64,000 nt of DNA, from contig OX365953.1 in assembly GCA_947247005.1 (NCBI GenBank), positions 997,001 through 1,061,000 of the forward strand. Reading direction: 5' to 3'. Positions within the stretch are counted from its first letter, which is position 1; each line of letters opens with the position of its first letter. The notes below the pieces were generated by a model, which was not told where the DNA came from, did no database searches, and worked only from the letters and a program-made list of their open reading frames with translations. The stretch is from Spisula solida (Eukaryota; Mollusca; Bivalvia; Venerida; Mactridae). A program made the position numbers and the translations under genes. This document shows positions 27,901 through 42,900 of the stretch, piece after piece.

Positions 27901-30900
27901 TGTTAGATAAAGTCTTTACTTACTTACATTACTTTACTTTATTTAAAGGTTGATGCAGGAAATTATGCCGCTCATTCAGAAGCGTTACAAAGGAGAATTT
28001 AAGGTAATTTTATGGTAATTTACCTGGCAACATTTTCATACATCAAGTTGGACAGTGAGCAGCTTTGTGCGGCCAGACAATGTTTGGATGAATCAGATAA
28101 CATCAAGGATTTAGCTGTGATAGTTCCGTGAGGTTGTGGCGCCCGTAGTAACTCGTTAGATAATAACTGTATGTTCTCAATGTCTAGCTCCTGTAAGAGC
28201 GCCGCGCTGGCAGCCATACCCGACGCTATGTTCGGCGAGCACGATATTACCTCCATAGCAGAAGAGTTACAATGATCGATCAACTTTAACAATGCTGTTC
28301 TACAATACATTCTGGCTAGACTCCTCTCTGTACGAACAAGCTCCCTGAAAGTAGAAAACATTATTGTATGCAATTCTCATCAGGCCAAACCAATTTTCAT
28401 ACTGTGGTCAAGGGCATAGCCAGGCTTGAATTAATGTAACGCACACATGCCTTGAAGTTTGTGTTTATGGTTGGGGGTCCTCATGATTGTGGAAATTTTG
28501 GACTTTAATGCTATTTTGGCAATATTTATAATTTTACTGCATTTCAAATTATTGTTACGTCCGTATCACTTGCTACGTCCCTGGTGGTACTGGTAAAATG
28601 CTATAAAAATAGGGCAGGTTGCAAAAAATTTATCTTTGAAAACTATTTTATGCACGAGAAAATCAACGCTCCAAGGTGACTTACAGAATAATGCCAATAA
28701 AATGATAAGGGTATCCTAGGTGACCATAAATTGAAATTGACATAGATTTTGTTGACATTATCATTGTGATTAAATTTCTTAAAGATTAGGCTAAATTTGT
28801 GACCTTTCGTGACTACACAAGGTTTTTCCATGATTTGACCTTGTGACCTAGTTTTTTACCCCCGGATAACCCAAAATCGAACTTTACCTAGATTTTGTTG
28901 AGATGATAAGGTTTACTAACCATGTGGACCTGATGTTAGAAGGACTGTTTATACTTACTTGTGTATACAAACATTACTGGTATCTAGTATCTGTCCTCCA
29001 GTTATTGTAGATTTCCTCATACCTTGTGGTGGCCTCTCTAACATATTCAATGGATACCAGTATCTCACCAACACACCTTCACTACGTAGGTACGTCTCTA
29101 CTTGTACTAGCTCATTATTCTGAAACAATTCAAACAAGTAATTAAGAATTGCAAGCAATACAGAAATCCCTTCCGGTTTGAAGCCATTTTCAATGTGCAA
29201 CCACAATATTTGTCAGAATCAAAACATTTTTAGACGTGCATAATCCCCTTATTGCCCCCTAGCCACATACCAAGTTTCATAAACCTAGCTTAGAAACTGT
29301 TTGAGTTATGTCAGGATCCAGATTTTTTGACGGACTGACTGACAGACTTGACTGAGGGCAAACCCTCCGGTCAAAAACCGGTAGGGGACTAATAATATAT
29401 ACAACTGTTATGGCGGGGGACTGATTTATTGTATAGCTCATTATTCTGAAACAAGAGGGCCCAGAAGGCCCTGGATCGCTCACCTGAGTAATATTCGAGT
29501 GATGTTAAGTCGAGAAATGAACTTTTTCTACATAGAAGTTCATTTTTTTTAGTGCAGCTAATCCTGATTCTCGGATTATTCCGAAATAGTAGGATATGCC
29601 TCTATGATAATTATGTTTAAGGTTAATGACCTTATCTGTTTATTTAATGACCTCAAAAAACATTATAGGGGTCATCTATTGATGATAACCAACCTCAAAG
29701 CAAAGTTTGATGATCTTAGGCCAAACTGTTCTCGAGTTATTGATCTGAAACCATTTAGTGTACCAGACAGCTGACATGTAGAAAGCAATTTACCCCAAAT
29801 ATCTCAGGCTGACCTTAAAAAATTCTTTGTTTGGAGTTACACAGAAATGTTTAGGCGGGTATGTAAGTAGGGAATGTTTTTAATTATTTTTTACGAACAC
29901 TTAATAATCTCATTAAAGTAAAAAATGTCTCCTGAAGGCCAAATATGTTGCTGGGATTTTCGTGAGTAGATAGAGTAACTCCAACCAAAGAATTTATTAA
30001 GGTTAGCCTTAGATTGAGGGATATATTTGGTGGAAGAATATAAAACACAACTAACTTGTATGCAAATATATACACTTTATGGGCATGATATTTTGTGAAA
30101 TAATGGATTGAAATAATCAAATTGATTATAATTATAAGACAACGGTTGCTTAACAAACATGGTACAAGCTTGATACTGTAAAACATACAATTTTCTTAAT
30201 TGACTATAATTACTAGCTGAACACACAATAAACTTCTCCTACTGACTGAACAAATGACCAGATGGTCTACACATGTTTGAATTCAGATACCAGAGTCAGG
30301 GTTTAGTATATCTCATTGAAAAGTCATTAATGTCAGCAAGAAAGAAATATCCAACATTATTTCTTATCTAAAGGTGAGGTCAGTGGGAGTCTGCATTGTG
30401 GTATAAGAGAAGATTTTCAAAGTTTTCTACAATAACATAGTGACTGGGGTAGGGGGCTATTTTAACCCCATGGGGGTAAAATTTGTACAATCTTGTTAGA
30501 GGACCCCAATAATTATGATGTTACATGCAAAATATCAAAGTTGTAGGTCTTGTGGTTTCAGAGGAAAAGATTTTCAAAGATTTCTCTCTATAACTCTATT
30601 GCAAAACAAGTGACCCCCGGGACGGGTGCAGTTTTGACCCCAGGGGCAAAATTTTAACAATCTTTGTAGAGGATCTCATGATGAAGCTTCATGCAAAATA
30701 TCAAAGCTGTAGGCCCTGTGGTTTCAGAGAAGAAGATTTTTTAAGTTTTCACTTTTAAAATCTATTTTTAGCTCCTGTGACCTAATTAATAAATTAACCA
30801 GAACCATTTGAACAACTTTGAAAGAGGACCACCCAAGGATCATTCCTGTGAAATTTGGTTAAATTCCATCAATTGGTTTAGGAGAAGAAGTCATTTAAAG

Positions 30901-33900
30901 GAATTGTTGACGGACGACGGACGACGACGGACGACGCCGGACGCCGGACAGCCACCTATCCTAAAAGCTCACCAGTGAGCACTTCGTGCTCAGGTGAGCT
31001 AAAAAGTCAAACAAGAGATGTTTGTAAAACATATACCCCAACAGCAGCCCAGCAGTCAGAAATAGCGACCTTGACCTATTACTGTAAAAGCAGAATATTT
31101 CGCGAGGGTTTAATTTTCGCTATATTCGCGAGTCCGATAAATTCGCGAAAATTGATGCTCGTGAAATTATTACCTTCATAATAGCTTCAAATATGTTACA
31201 CTTCAATATTGACTACGGCAAAGCGACGCCATTACAATCCACTCGGAATTGATAAAATACTGACGACTACGCTGACTTTATAACTTTGCCTGATAAACTT
31301 ACTTTGTTTGATTGATATTTACAAAATATTAAATATATAATAGAAAATGTGAACATAAAATATTTCTCTAAAATTCTATTCATTTAGTAGTTCAATTGAA
31401 TAGTAAATTAGTTCAATGATTGTGATAAAAACTCTGTCTACAGGTACAACGTTTAACACCCACGGCTATTGCTTGTTCCGATAAGCTCGGAAACAATGGA
31501 CGGAATACAATATACTTTCACAGTTTTCTCATTACACAATGGTACATTCTGGTTTGACTTAATTGCGTACTAGTAAATACCAACAAGCTAGCCAATCGGC
31601 CAATTAAGAATTAATACGCTTGGATAGATGACCATTATATTATACAAACAAAAGTCGTAATTATCAGAGTGATTATCACGCCGTGGCAACTAAATAATGC
31701 ACCAGGGATATTGACGACAAAGTATAACTTCATTTTTCTGAAATTTGAAATTCGCAAACATTAACCCTCGCGAACTACTTCCAAATTAGAAATTCGCAAA
31801 AATTTAGCCTCGCGAAAATAAATGCTTTTACAGTATCCTTAAAATCAATAAGGTCAACTAATAGATGGTGACCCACATCCAAATAAAGTTGGAAGATCCT
31901 AGGCCCAACAATTCTTCAGTTATTGTTCCAGGGGGATGCTGTTACGGAGGGATGCTATTTATTGTATTTATTTTGCACCTATAATGGGATTTGAACCTTT
32001 ACATAACTACTTAACGTTGCCATTGTCTAGCAATACAAAGTAGGAAACATTAAACCAAACTGCCTTATAGCAAAACTCTCTTTCAAACATGGTTATATTG
32101 TTAAAATTTAGCTAATGAAACTTCAAATGACCATAACTTTGTTAATTCTTTTAATTTTTTCATCAAATAACTTTTATTTTCTACAGATAAGTGCATTCTT
32201 TCCAATGCAGCAAATATGGATCTCCGGATTATTCCGGAATAGTAGGACCCCTGATCAATGTGACTACACATATCACAACAGTAATCGGTTGATTATGTAA
32301 TAGATATAGTACTAGTTATTTGTCAAAAGTGTCTTCTTACAAGGGTTATTGTACAGTTTTGTGAGGACAAAGAACATAATTGTCCGAGGCGAAGCCGAGG
32401 ATAATTTGTTGTTTGTCCTCACAAAACTGTACAATAACCCTTGTAAGAAGACACTTTTGACAAATAACTAGAACTTTATCTGACTTATACTCCGACAAAA
32501 ACAAAACAATCACCAGAGTGACAATCATTATCAAAATCTATTCTGGCACAATTCAAGAACAGAAGATGATTTGCATTTTAGAAAATGTAATTCTAATGTT
32601 CCAAATAAGCTTGGCCTAATGATCCTTAGGGATTATCTAACTGTCTATTCATACAGTGCTGAGCATTTATTAGCTTGTGAAAATTTATTGAGTGAACATC
32701 AAGTGTGCCCATGTGTTACTACACCACATAAAATAATACACCTCTATAGGTTTCCACATTAATTTGGTGACTGATGATACAGGCTTGATGCACAAAGGTA
32801 CATATCTGTGCATATTATTTGTCTTTTATTTTGTATTTAAAAATAGACAATCCATGAAATTATTTTAAACAGGTTCATATAAAAAAGCTTCTAATAGATT
32901 GTTAACTGTTTTGTGAATGTTAAGGCATTATGATATGATCCTTAACGTAATGACATATTTTCACATGTATATATTTATTGATCTAATATACTGTACATAG
33001 CGCACAGACAATCCAATGGTGTATTGAAGTGATACTTATTGGCATCAGCAATGCTCATAAAAAAAATGGAAACAAGTTATAGCCATTAATCAGTTGATTT
33101 ACTTGTATATAATTCAGGTTTTTGCAATTGATTGCCAATTTGCACAATCTATGTTTCAAGCTTACAAATGGATTGTAGTTCTGTTTCAATAGCTATTGAT
33201 ATTTAATACTGTAAAATAATTTAATTTTAGAGGAGATTTACTCTGGGGATTATAAAACATGTATAGTTGTTGGGGTGTAGATAAATTGTGAGGATTGAAT
33301 TTTATGATATAGTTTAACCAAGACATTGAATAAAATTTAACGCCACAAACTTGACGTTTTTTACAGTAATGCAGCATCTTTTTCCATGCTGTGTGTTTTT
33401 ACAATTTCCTAGCTCCATGTTTTATGCTTTAGGCAATCAGTTACTATGTCGTTTATTTAACTGTTACACAGATTTGTCATAGTTTTCATCTAATTGACCA
33501 TTTATGGCAATTATTTTCTGAGTGAAACAGTTTTCTTATAGCTCACAAAAGTGTACGCTTACGAAAATAATGTACACTTTTTTAATGGAATCAGTGGGCG
33601 TGTCGGAGTATAAGGATAACAACACTAACTTGTTACATGTAAAATGATGCAATGGTACGGACAGTTGACTGTCAAAAGTTTTTTATAAAACATCTATATC
33701 TTACGTTTTCTATATCCAGCACAGTGCCGGTGAGTCCGAATGTTTTCAGCATGGATCTGACAGCAAACTTGGGCAGCACGGTGGTCCCCGTCGTACAACT
33801 TCCTGTCGGGTCACGGATCACCACTGTAGTACCTTTCCTTACACGATCTATCGTAAACTTGGCAAGGTCTTCCTTGATGTCATCTATAGTTGGAAGGTGA

Positions 33901-36900
33901 AGGTCACGAGGCATTCCACCGTTCTCCTCGTACAGAAACTCCACCGTCTGACGGGCAATATCAGTCATACCTTATAAACACATACCAGAACAAGTTACAT
34001 ACTGTATTCCATAAACAACTGACTTATACATTAATCAAGCAAGAAATATATTTTTATTCTCATACGTTTCTTCAAATATGTACCAGAAGTTTTAGACTTG
34101 CTTTAGCTATATTCAATAAACATTTTAGCATTGTATTTGAACAATTAAAAGAAAAAGCAGGTAAACTTATATTATTATGTCACATTTGTTTCCTTGGGCT
34201 GATGATAGAAATTGTTGTCGTCAAAATTCATAATGATTATAGTTACTACGAACACTGGAAATACTGTGACAATCCAAACAGGATAATAAGAAGATCTACA
34301 AAGCACAACAATGTACGTCAGTAGCTCAACTGTCCAGATGCTTGATTCACAAACCTATAGTCCAGAGAATTTGACACGACTCTCGACCTTTAATAAGCAT
34401 AATTTAACAGCAGATATATTATCTATATTCATAATCCCGGCTGTATGTTTATTGATAAGCGGGTAGTATCACGAAGATGCTCGATGTGTAATACAAACAC
34501 AAATCTAAAGAACCGATATTGCACGATTTGCTCGCAGAAATTTATAATATTCAGTGCAAGTAACTTGTAATATATTCATGCATGAAGGTCAGGATCATGT
34601 CAAATTCTCTGTGCTATAACTTCAACCCGACGGTTCAGACGACAGACTCACCTAACTGTAAAGCTCCCTTAATCTGTTCTAAGCCATCTTTTCTCTCTGC
34701 CTCGTTTCTAAATCGTCGTCTGATCACAGGAAACACTTTCTGTTCCCAGGCTTTAACTAACAGAGCATAATGGTCCTCATTGGCAGACTCATCCTCGTTC
34801 GACTCCTCATCAGACAGGGTGTCCTGGGCGGGAAGTTGAGCCTTGGGATCGGGCCCGGTAGATATCATACTATCATAACTGTTGAATAGTTTGTAGAATT
34901 TGCTGTTTTCTGGGTTATATTCTGTAATATTCAACAAGATTAGAATATACAGGGTGTTAAAAAAGTTCGTTCTCAAAATTTAAATTCATATCAAGTGTTA
35001 TTTGAGCCTTGTGCAAAGTAGACAATTTTAATTTCTTACTCTAATTCATTCTAGCTTCATTTAATGCTAGAACGATAACAATTGTAGACCCCTCTTGATT
35101 TTGACCTGAAAATTCAACATACACTGCAGAAAAATAAACTATTGAAACTTAACATTGACAACAAACTTTTTTAACACCCTGTAAATGACAGGATCAATAG
35201 CATCCAGCACTTTATACAACAGCAAAATACACAGTATACCAAAGTACACGAAACATATGTGAGGAGGAGACAGGAAGAAAGCTTGAATAGACACCTCCTC
35301 TCTCTTCTGTATAACTAGTCAATATAAGGAGGGTTAGCGAAATGGAGAAATGCAGCTTCAAAAAGGACTTTGACAATTTCACTTCCACCATTAACACCTG
35401 AAGCCTTGAAAAACTGTTGATGTATAATCGAAGCGTACCCAACACTACCCTTTTTCAGATACCCCCAGGCTGCTTATTTATCGCTGAAACTACCAATCAT
35501 CAGATATCCCCAGGCTGCTAATTTATACTCAACATTACCCATCGTCAGATACCATCCAACTGCTAATTCATACCTGATTAGAACACATATATCTGAAGAT
35601 GAACATTTTACCCACCTTTTAAAGCTTTAGGAATGGTGGCAGTTTTACAGACCGGACCAGCTGGTTGATTTAGATCATTAATGTCGCTATGGTTGCTGGA
35701 CGCTGACGGAACAGTTACCGATCCTTCACTATCACTGTCAGATGTTGAATGGAATGGCAAGTGTCCGAAACTTTCTCGTATCTCTCTTGTTAAATCGTCG
35801 GCCTCATCCGCTGCTTCCCGGTGCTGGTGCCCCTCAGCAAAGGCAAAAGGCCGGGTACCAAAATTGGCTTTCACTCTTGTTGCCTATGTATTATAAAAGA
35901 AAGCATTTTTTACTATAATACTGTCAATTATAAAAGAAAAGGTAAAGTGTTTGTTTATCATTGAGTCATCCTTATTTGGAACCAGCAACTCTTCAACATA
36001 TGGAGGAATAGAAATACTGTAGTAAACTTTCATAGAAGGGTACTATAGGGAATGACCTGCCGTGAGCAGAATCCCTAATTGCCGGCTTACAAATCCAGCA
36101 CAGGATCACGGCTTCATGTAAGGTAAAACAATGAAACAGATGCAGGGGTGGTATTCACAAAACATCTTAAACTTTAAAAAATCTCAAAACTTAGAATTTT
36201 CTTAAAATCTAACAATTTCCTTAAGTGTATAATCAGCTAAACAGGAACACTAAGATTGACAATTTTTTACATAGTTTAGAAGCATTAGGTAAAGAGCTCC
36301 AATAATCACAAAGAAAACGGGGGTTATTTTTTTTTTGTTGGGAAATATGTGCAGTTCAATTTTTTTTAACTTTAAGTAAAAAATATTTAAGTTTTCCCTT
36401 AAGATGCTTTGTGAATACCACTCAAGCCATTGAAACAGATCACGACATTGTTTCATCTTTCTTGAATCATATCAGTGTTTATATAAACCCAACGAGTTCA
36501 TGTGTGATAAAGCACAGAGTTCCCGTTGCCAACGCCAACCTGTGAGACATAATACACAAAATAATCTCGTCTGCCAGACGTCTGTTACATGTAGAAACTA
36601 CACACATGGATGGATGACGAAATGCTCTAAAGTTAGACGTACACGTTACATGTTGCCTTTCCCAACTTCTCTATTGTTTGATCCTTACCTTTTTCTGTAT
36701 ATGTACAACGGGATACGTGCTCTATTGTTTGATCCTTACCTTTTTCTGTATATGTACAACGGGATACGTGCTCTATTGTTTGATCCTTACCTTTTTCTGT
36801 ATATGTACAACGGGATACGTGCTCTATTGTTTGATCCTTACCTTTTTCTGTATATGTACAACGGGATACGTGCTCTATTGTTTGATCCTTACCTTTTTCT

Positions 36901-39900
36901 GTATATGTACAACAGGGTACATGCCGCCGACAACGTCATCAATCCATGGTTGTAACCTTCGACCATTATACGTGAAGTAAACCTTGCCTTTAGGTACCTC
37001 CCCGGGTATCGGGGCATCTCCTGATCTCTCCCAGCCGATACCTGCTATATCACCGGCACCTACGGTACAGTCTAACCTTACACTACGCCACTGTAATAAA
37101 CTCGCTCCATTATAGTGAACTGCTTTACCATTACTGAAAATATATAAGGAATAAATTTACTATACAGTCAAAATTTAGTTTCTATAACCAACTGGCCACA
37201 ATAATATAGGTCATGGTACCATTATACTGGTGTAATGCTGTTGACATGTTTTTTTTTCTTGGAGACAAAGGCTCACTTCGTATCAATTTATTCAACTTAT
37301 TACAATGCTGAGCATAGTCTATATAACATACAATCAACGCTTATTCAATATCCTCTACTTATTCAATTTTCATAATTTAATCAAATGATTGTCAGTTACT
37401 CACTTGAGGAACAAACAAGTTCCGATAGGGTTTGTCCATGCTCCGTCTTTCTTCTCGGCGATCGGAGCAAAACCAAATGATACAAATGCTGAACTTTCTT
37501 CTTGACTGTCACCGAACGAACAGATTTCTAATTCCCAGTAAAATGATGGAGCCTGAAAATTATTATGTAACATTAGTACAATATGATTAGGTTTTTTAAG
37601 TTTTTTTATGACATTCGTCAACAAATATTTCAGTTATAGTCGAACACTTTTGACCTGTCGCTAATTAATCCCCATGTGTTTTCGTTTTTGTACAGTAAGA
37701 ATGTTTTGATGCGTTAAAATGACAACTCTGACGACTGATAAGTAAGGATATTCATAGATGACATGTTAAAAGTGACAGGCAATAAGGCGCTCGACTCGAT
37801 AGATTTCACCCCCCACAATATATATAGATATAATTAGAAGATTAGATAATTTACCTGTTGTGGTATAGGAATGTTAGAATACACCATGGTACCTCGAGGT
37901 AGACCCGTACCCGCGCTTGGATCACCAAGGAAGGTAACTCCGGTCAGATTATGTGAGAACAAACACGCTCTTACTGGAGGAAAGTTTCTACTTGTATCCC
38001 ACATCATCTCCTTGTTCTAAAAATAGAATCAAACACATTTCAATTAAATCTTGTTCTAAAAATAGAATCAAACATATTCATGGGTGAAAGTTGAGATATA
38101 TGAAAATACTGAAAAATAAGCTGGGGGCCAGGGGGCCGCAGGACCCCCGGTGGGTCCAGGGCAAAGCCTTGGCCAGGGGTCCAGGGTGCCGGAGGCCCCC
38201 GTAAGCTCCTTGAAAACAGCATTTTAAAGTACTCCTGAAAGCAAATTCTGGCACTTCTGACTTGCTGTTATGAAAAATAAAAGGCCTCCAAAAAAGCATG
38301 TCCACTTGGTGATTTTGTTTTCCCTTTCAAGTAAATACCTTTGAATTATTATTGGACTTCAACTGAGTAGAGGTTGGAGTTCCAATAGTGAACAAGTGTC
38401 TGTACAAAAGTAATAGTCAATAGATTTCAGGTTGTACCTTGTCGAGAAGTGCAGATAATTTGGACAAAAAATGCTTGATAGTTGCCTATTCTTGTGTAGA
38501 GGTTAGGGTCCCAATGGTGAACAAGTTCCACCCAGTAAAGTAAGAAAGCAGGGGTAGGGGTCTAGAGGGGCACCCCCCCCCCCCCCAGAAGCTTCTGTGA
38601 ATAGTGATTTTGAATGCCAATAAACAGCTTAACTCCAGCATCATGAGGTTGCCAAAAACCGACCTACTGTCATGTAAAATGTCTGTATGTGTGAACATTT
38701 TCATCTGATGTATGGACTATGTATGGATATAAATATCTACACAAAAAAACTCTCAACACATTCCTTTAGTAGATCAAATAGTAATATATTGTTTACTGTA
38801 AATAAGTTTCATGTTTAGCCAATATAAAAAAGACTTTATAGAATAGAATAATGGGGAATAAGTAGATTCACAAGAATATGATCAATCATCATTTGTGTTA
38901 CAGAATATGACAATGAACTAAAATAACAACTTTTTGTTGCAGATTAATTAAGTAAGTACTGTATTACTAAGGGCTATATTTGGTTAAAATTGTGCTTATA
39001 TATTTTTGCAAGCAAGACAATGACTCTGCTTTAGGTAAATCACAATTTTCAATTAAAACTTAAAAGTAAACACAAGATGTTTGTAAAACATGTATGCCCC
39101 ATGGCAGCCCAATAGTCAGAAATAATAAAGGTCAGTGACATTGACCTTTGACCTCAAAATCAATAGGGGTCATCTACTGTTGATGACTAACCTACATTAC
39201 ATGTAAAGTTTAAGATCCCAGGGGAAACCGTCTTTTGGTTATTGAACGGAAAGCATTTCAATATTCAGAAATGGGTAAAGGTCACAGTGATCCTACTGAC
39301 ATCAAAATCAATAGGGTCCGTCTACTGTTAATAACCAACCTCCATATAAAGTTTGAAGATCCTAGGGCAAAGCGTTCTTCCGCTATTAAATATACCCCCT
39401 CATGGCCTCATCAAAGATGGGGGGAGGGGCATAATAATATTAGATCTACTATAGGAGAAACAGTGTATGTAGTCACTCATTTCGTCAGTTTACTTCCAAA
39501 CATTCAGGATATACCAGGCCCACTTAATGATTACATATACACACTGGGACACTTGTGAAATAATAATTGTTTATACTAATCAGTATTCAAAACAACTTAA
39601 TTAGTTAGAAAGAAAATCATGTTTTTATTTAATTTCTGAATTGTGAAGTGTCCCAACGTCTTTAACCTTTTTAACTCTTCACTGTAAATACTTGTGCGTC
39701 GATCACACAATCTTGTAAATATAAAGTACAATATTGCCCCAGAGTTGGACCTGTACTTAACTGGAAGAACGTCCCTGTTCAGCAAGAAGGCCTTCAGAAT
39801 CATGTTGACAAAATACAAGTTTTCTCAATAGCCCAGGGATCTAAAGATGATGTTTTTGGCATGTTATTCCCCATATTGACATGAAATTAATTGGTTTCTT

Positions 39901-42900
39901 TGAATCATCATGACATGGAAGCATAAAATGCTAAACGTCTGAATCTCTATAGATCCAGTACTGACCATTTATTATCATGCTTGTAACTGCTACAATTAAC
40001 ACTGCTGTGTGTTCACCAACACCACACACACACACAGATACAATGCTGTGTAAACTAAAAGTCCCATTTATATTGTCAAGAGGCTTTTATTGAACTTATT
40101 TGCAGCAACAAAATATTACAATTTCCAGAATTTTTGATGGAAAGAACGGCGCTGGACTGTACCTAATTTCTTATTAATTCAACCATGCAAAGCTTTGTCA
40201 CGCTCGTATCCGATTCGCCAATGTATTTCAACCGCTTCCCGATCGCCAATTATTCCTGACATACTTCTCTCACGCGCTTAATTGCGTTTGAAAAATACGA
40301 AATTCCACTTTCGATTTGATGACAAATTTCTTACAACCGGTACTGAATACCCGAATAGCGGAAAGATCGAGTGCCGTGATTGGTTCAATGAATTACAAGG
40401 ATACATGTAGAGGTAACTTCATCGGCCAATCAGAAAGGTCGTTTCATTTGTGCACTGGAAAATGAATACGGTCTAAAATAATTACGAATATCGCGGTCGC
40501 GCTAGCAAAAGTCGGCATACCCCCCCCCCATCAAATTTTTACGACGGATTTACGCGATTTGGAAAAACGGTCTTGGGACATGTCTAAAATACGGAAATCC
40601 GTCATAAAACGGAAAACTTTCACCCATGCATATTTCAATTAAATCTTGTTCTAAAAATAGAATGAAACAGATTTCAATTAAATCAGTTTTCAATAGTTTT
40701 CCATCAACTCAATAGTTTTCAATAAGTTCAACAACTTTCCATAACTTCAACAATTTTCAACAGCTTGCAATGAATCAAACAGTTTACAATCAATAGCATT
40801 CCCAATAGAACCACTTTTTCAGTATAATCCATGTTTAGTGCTTTCAATTGAAACAACATTTTTCAATAGTTAGAACCCTTGCCAGTATAAGAGGCTAACA
40901 TGAAATTTCTGGGGTCAAAATGTTAAATAAGGGTCAACTGAAACAGCCCTTTCAGTAGTAAACGGGTTTATCTAAGCAAGAGTATGACAAAGAAGGAACC
41001 AACCATATCCCCCAAAATGGGATATATACTCACTCCACAATGAATGACAAACTGTGGACTATTCTGTGTATAATTAACCATAAAGGGAGGTAATTATGAC
41101 TGATAACTACACTGAGTTTACCTTATTATCTACTTTGCTCGGTGGAGGCGGTGGTTTGGCACAATCTCGGTATAACGTTCTCAATCGTTCACAGTGGGAT
41201 TCAACAATAGGTTTCCTAACACCTGTAGTAGAAAATATTAAAAGTAGATTGTCGCCATTCAGCAGACTAATAAAGTATAATACCCCCCGCGTGGCAAAAA
41301 TCATTGCAGCTAATTTTTTGCTTCATGCACATCTACATGTTGAGGTTGTTCATCTGTTAATGTTTGAAGCAAATGCTGCAAAAACTGTAGGAGGAATTGC
41401 GTCCACAAGAATGCGTCTACAGACAGACAGACAAGCTGAATCCAGTATACCCCCCCCCCTTACAACTCATTGTGCGGGGGTATAATAAGATAATTAAATT
41501 ATGGACATACAAGTGTATGTCTTAGAAGAAAAAGGTAGTAAGCACAAAATGCTAATTTGAGAAAACCTTGCCAAGAATAAGCTGTATGAAAACTAATCTT
41601 TACTATGGGAAAAACAAGGTTTTTCTAATTTAGTTTGGTCAACATGACCTCTTCCAATTTAAAAAAAAAATTGGTTCATAAGAAGCACCTAGTGATGCAG
41701 ATTTTGAATATGCATGGGACTTACGACCTTATTCTTCTAAGCCAGCAAAATACATATGTATTGAAAACTACAGTGAAGGCTTCAGGAAAATTCTTTAAAA
41801 TCATGCATTTTTCCAAATCCAATTTACATCAAGTTTTTTCTTCCCGTTTTGCAACAATTTTGAGTTATTTTTCCCCAAATAGTATTGGTCAGCGTTATAA
41901 CATATTCAGATTCCCTTTGGTAACCAGACCACTAGCCACTTCCTTTGAAACAAGAGGGCCCATAGGACCCTAGGTCGCTCACCTGTGCACATTGATCCAG
42001 TAGAACCATATTTTTCATGTTCTTTAAAGGTTTTGCTATAGATATAGGCAGTGGCTAGCCGTCCGGCACCGGACGACTAGACAGCGAAATTAGTCGTCCG
42101 GCGCCGGACGACTAGACAGCGAAATTAGTCGTCCGTCAGTGGACTACTAGCAAACGCTACGTGCATTGGCTAGATAACCGTCATTCTATTTCTACGCATT
42201 ATGCATCTACCTTATAATAATAAAGGTTATAATAAACTACGAATATAGGCAAGACATGGCAATGCCTTATCTGCAACTATTTTGTGACCTCCCGTGTATC
42301 TCCGTATATTGTCCGCCATATTAGAATGGTATAAACTGGCACGAATGAATGCGGAAATCGCTGTCGGCATGAGATCTATATATAGTGCAAAAAATATCCA
42401 AGTTGATTGAAATGGTAATGCTGTGCACGCACGTTAATTTAATTAACGTGCGTGTGCTGTGTTAAAGCGACATACAATAGCATTATGCTATGCTCATTAT
42501 GATAAGTAGTTCATTCGCAGTTTTAAGAACACACATATATACAAAACAATACAATTTACAATTGAAATTTTTATTTGTTTTCATTTTAAATACAACAACA
42601 ATATACAATAGGGTCTACCATGATAGCATTTATAAACGGCAACATTGTTTTCACACTATTATACAACCAGTGACATTCCAAACGGCCAATTACCTTACAC
42701 ATCAATTTTATTTTTTCAGCATGAAGTAAAATACTTTCGCAATCCTCATAATACTGTAATTGAAACATTCTTTGTTCCCTTACTACTTCTAGCTCTATTT
42801 CTAATGCCATTTCTAATACACAGCTAGACCATTGCTATTTGTCGCGCTTTATAAAACCCGACAGCGATGTCCGCATTCATTCGTGCCAGTTTATACCATT

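Noticed and set aside
36500..36980. Plus-strand open frames with FDPYLFLYMYNGIRALL repeats
   Set aside because: They are antisense of the 51-bp duplicated exon 17 donor edge.
39597..39818. Minus-strand 73-codon frame inside the 38079-40628 element as a transposase remnant
   Set aside because: No recognisable motif and composition like surrounding AT-rich sequence; support is too weak.
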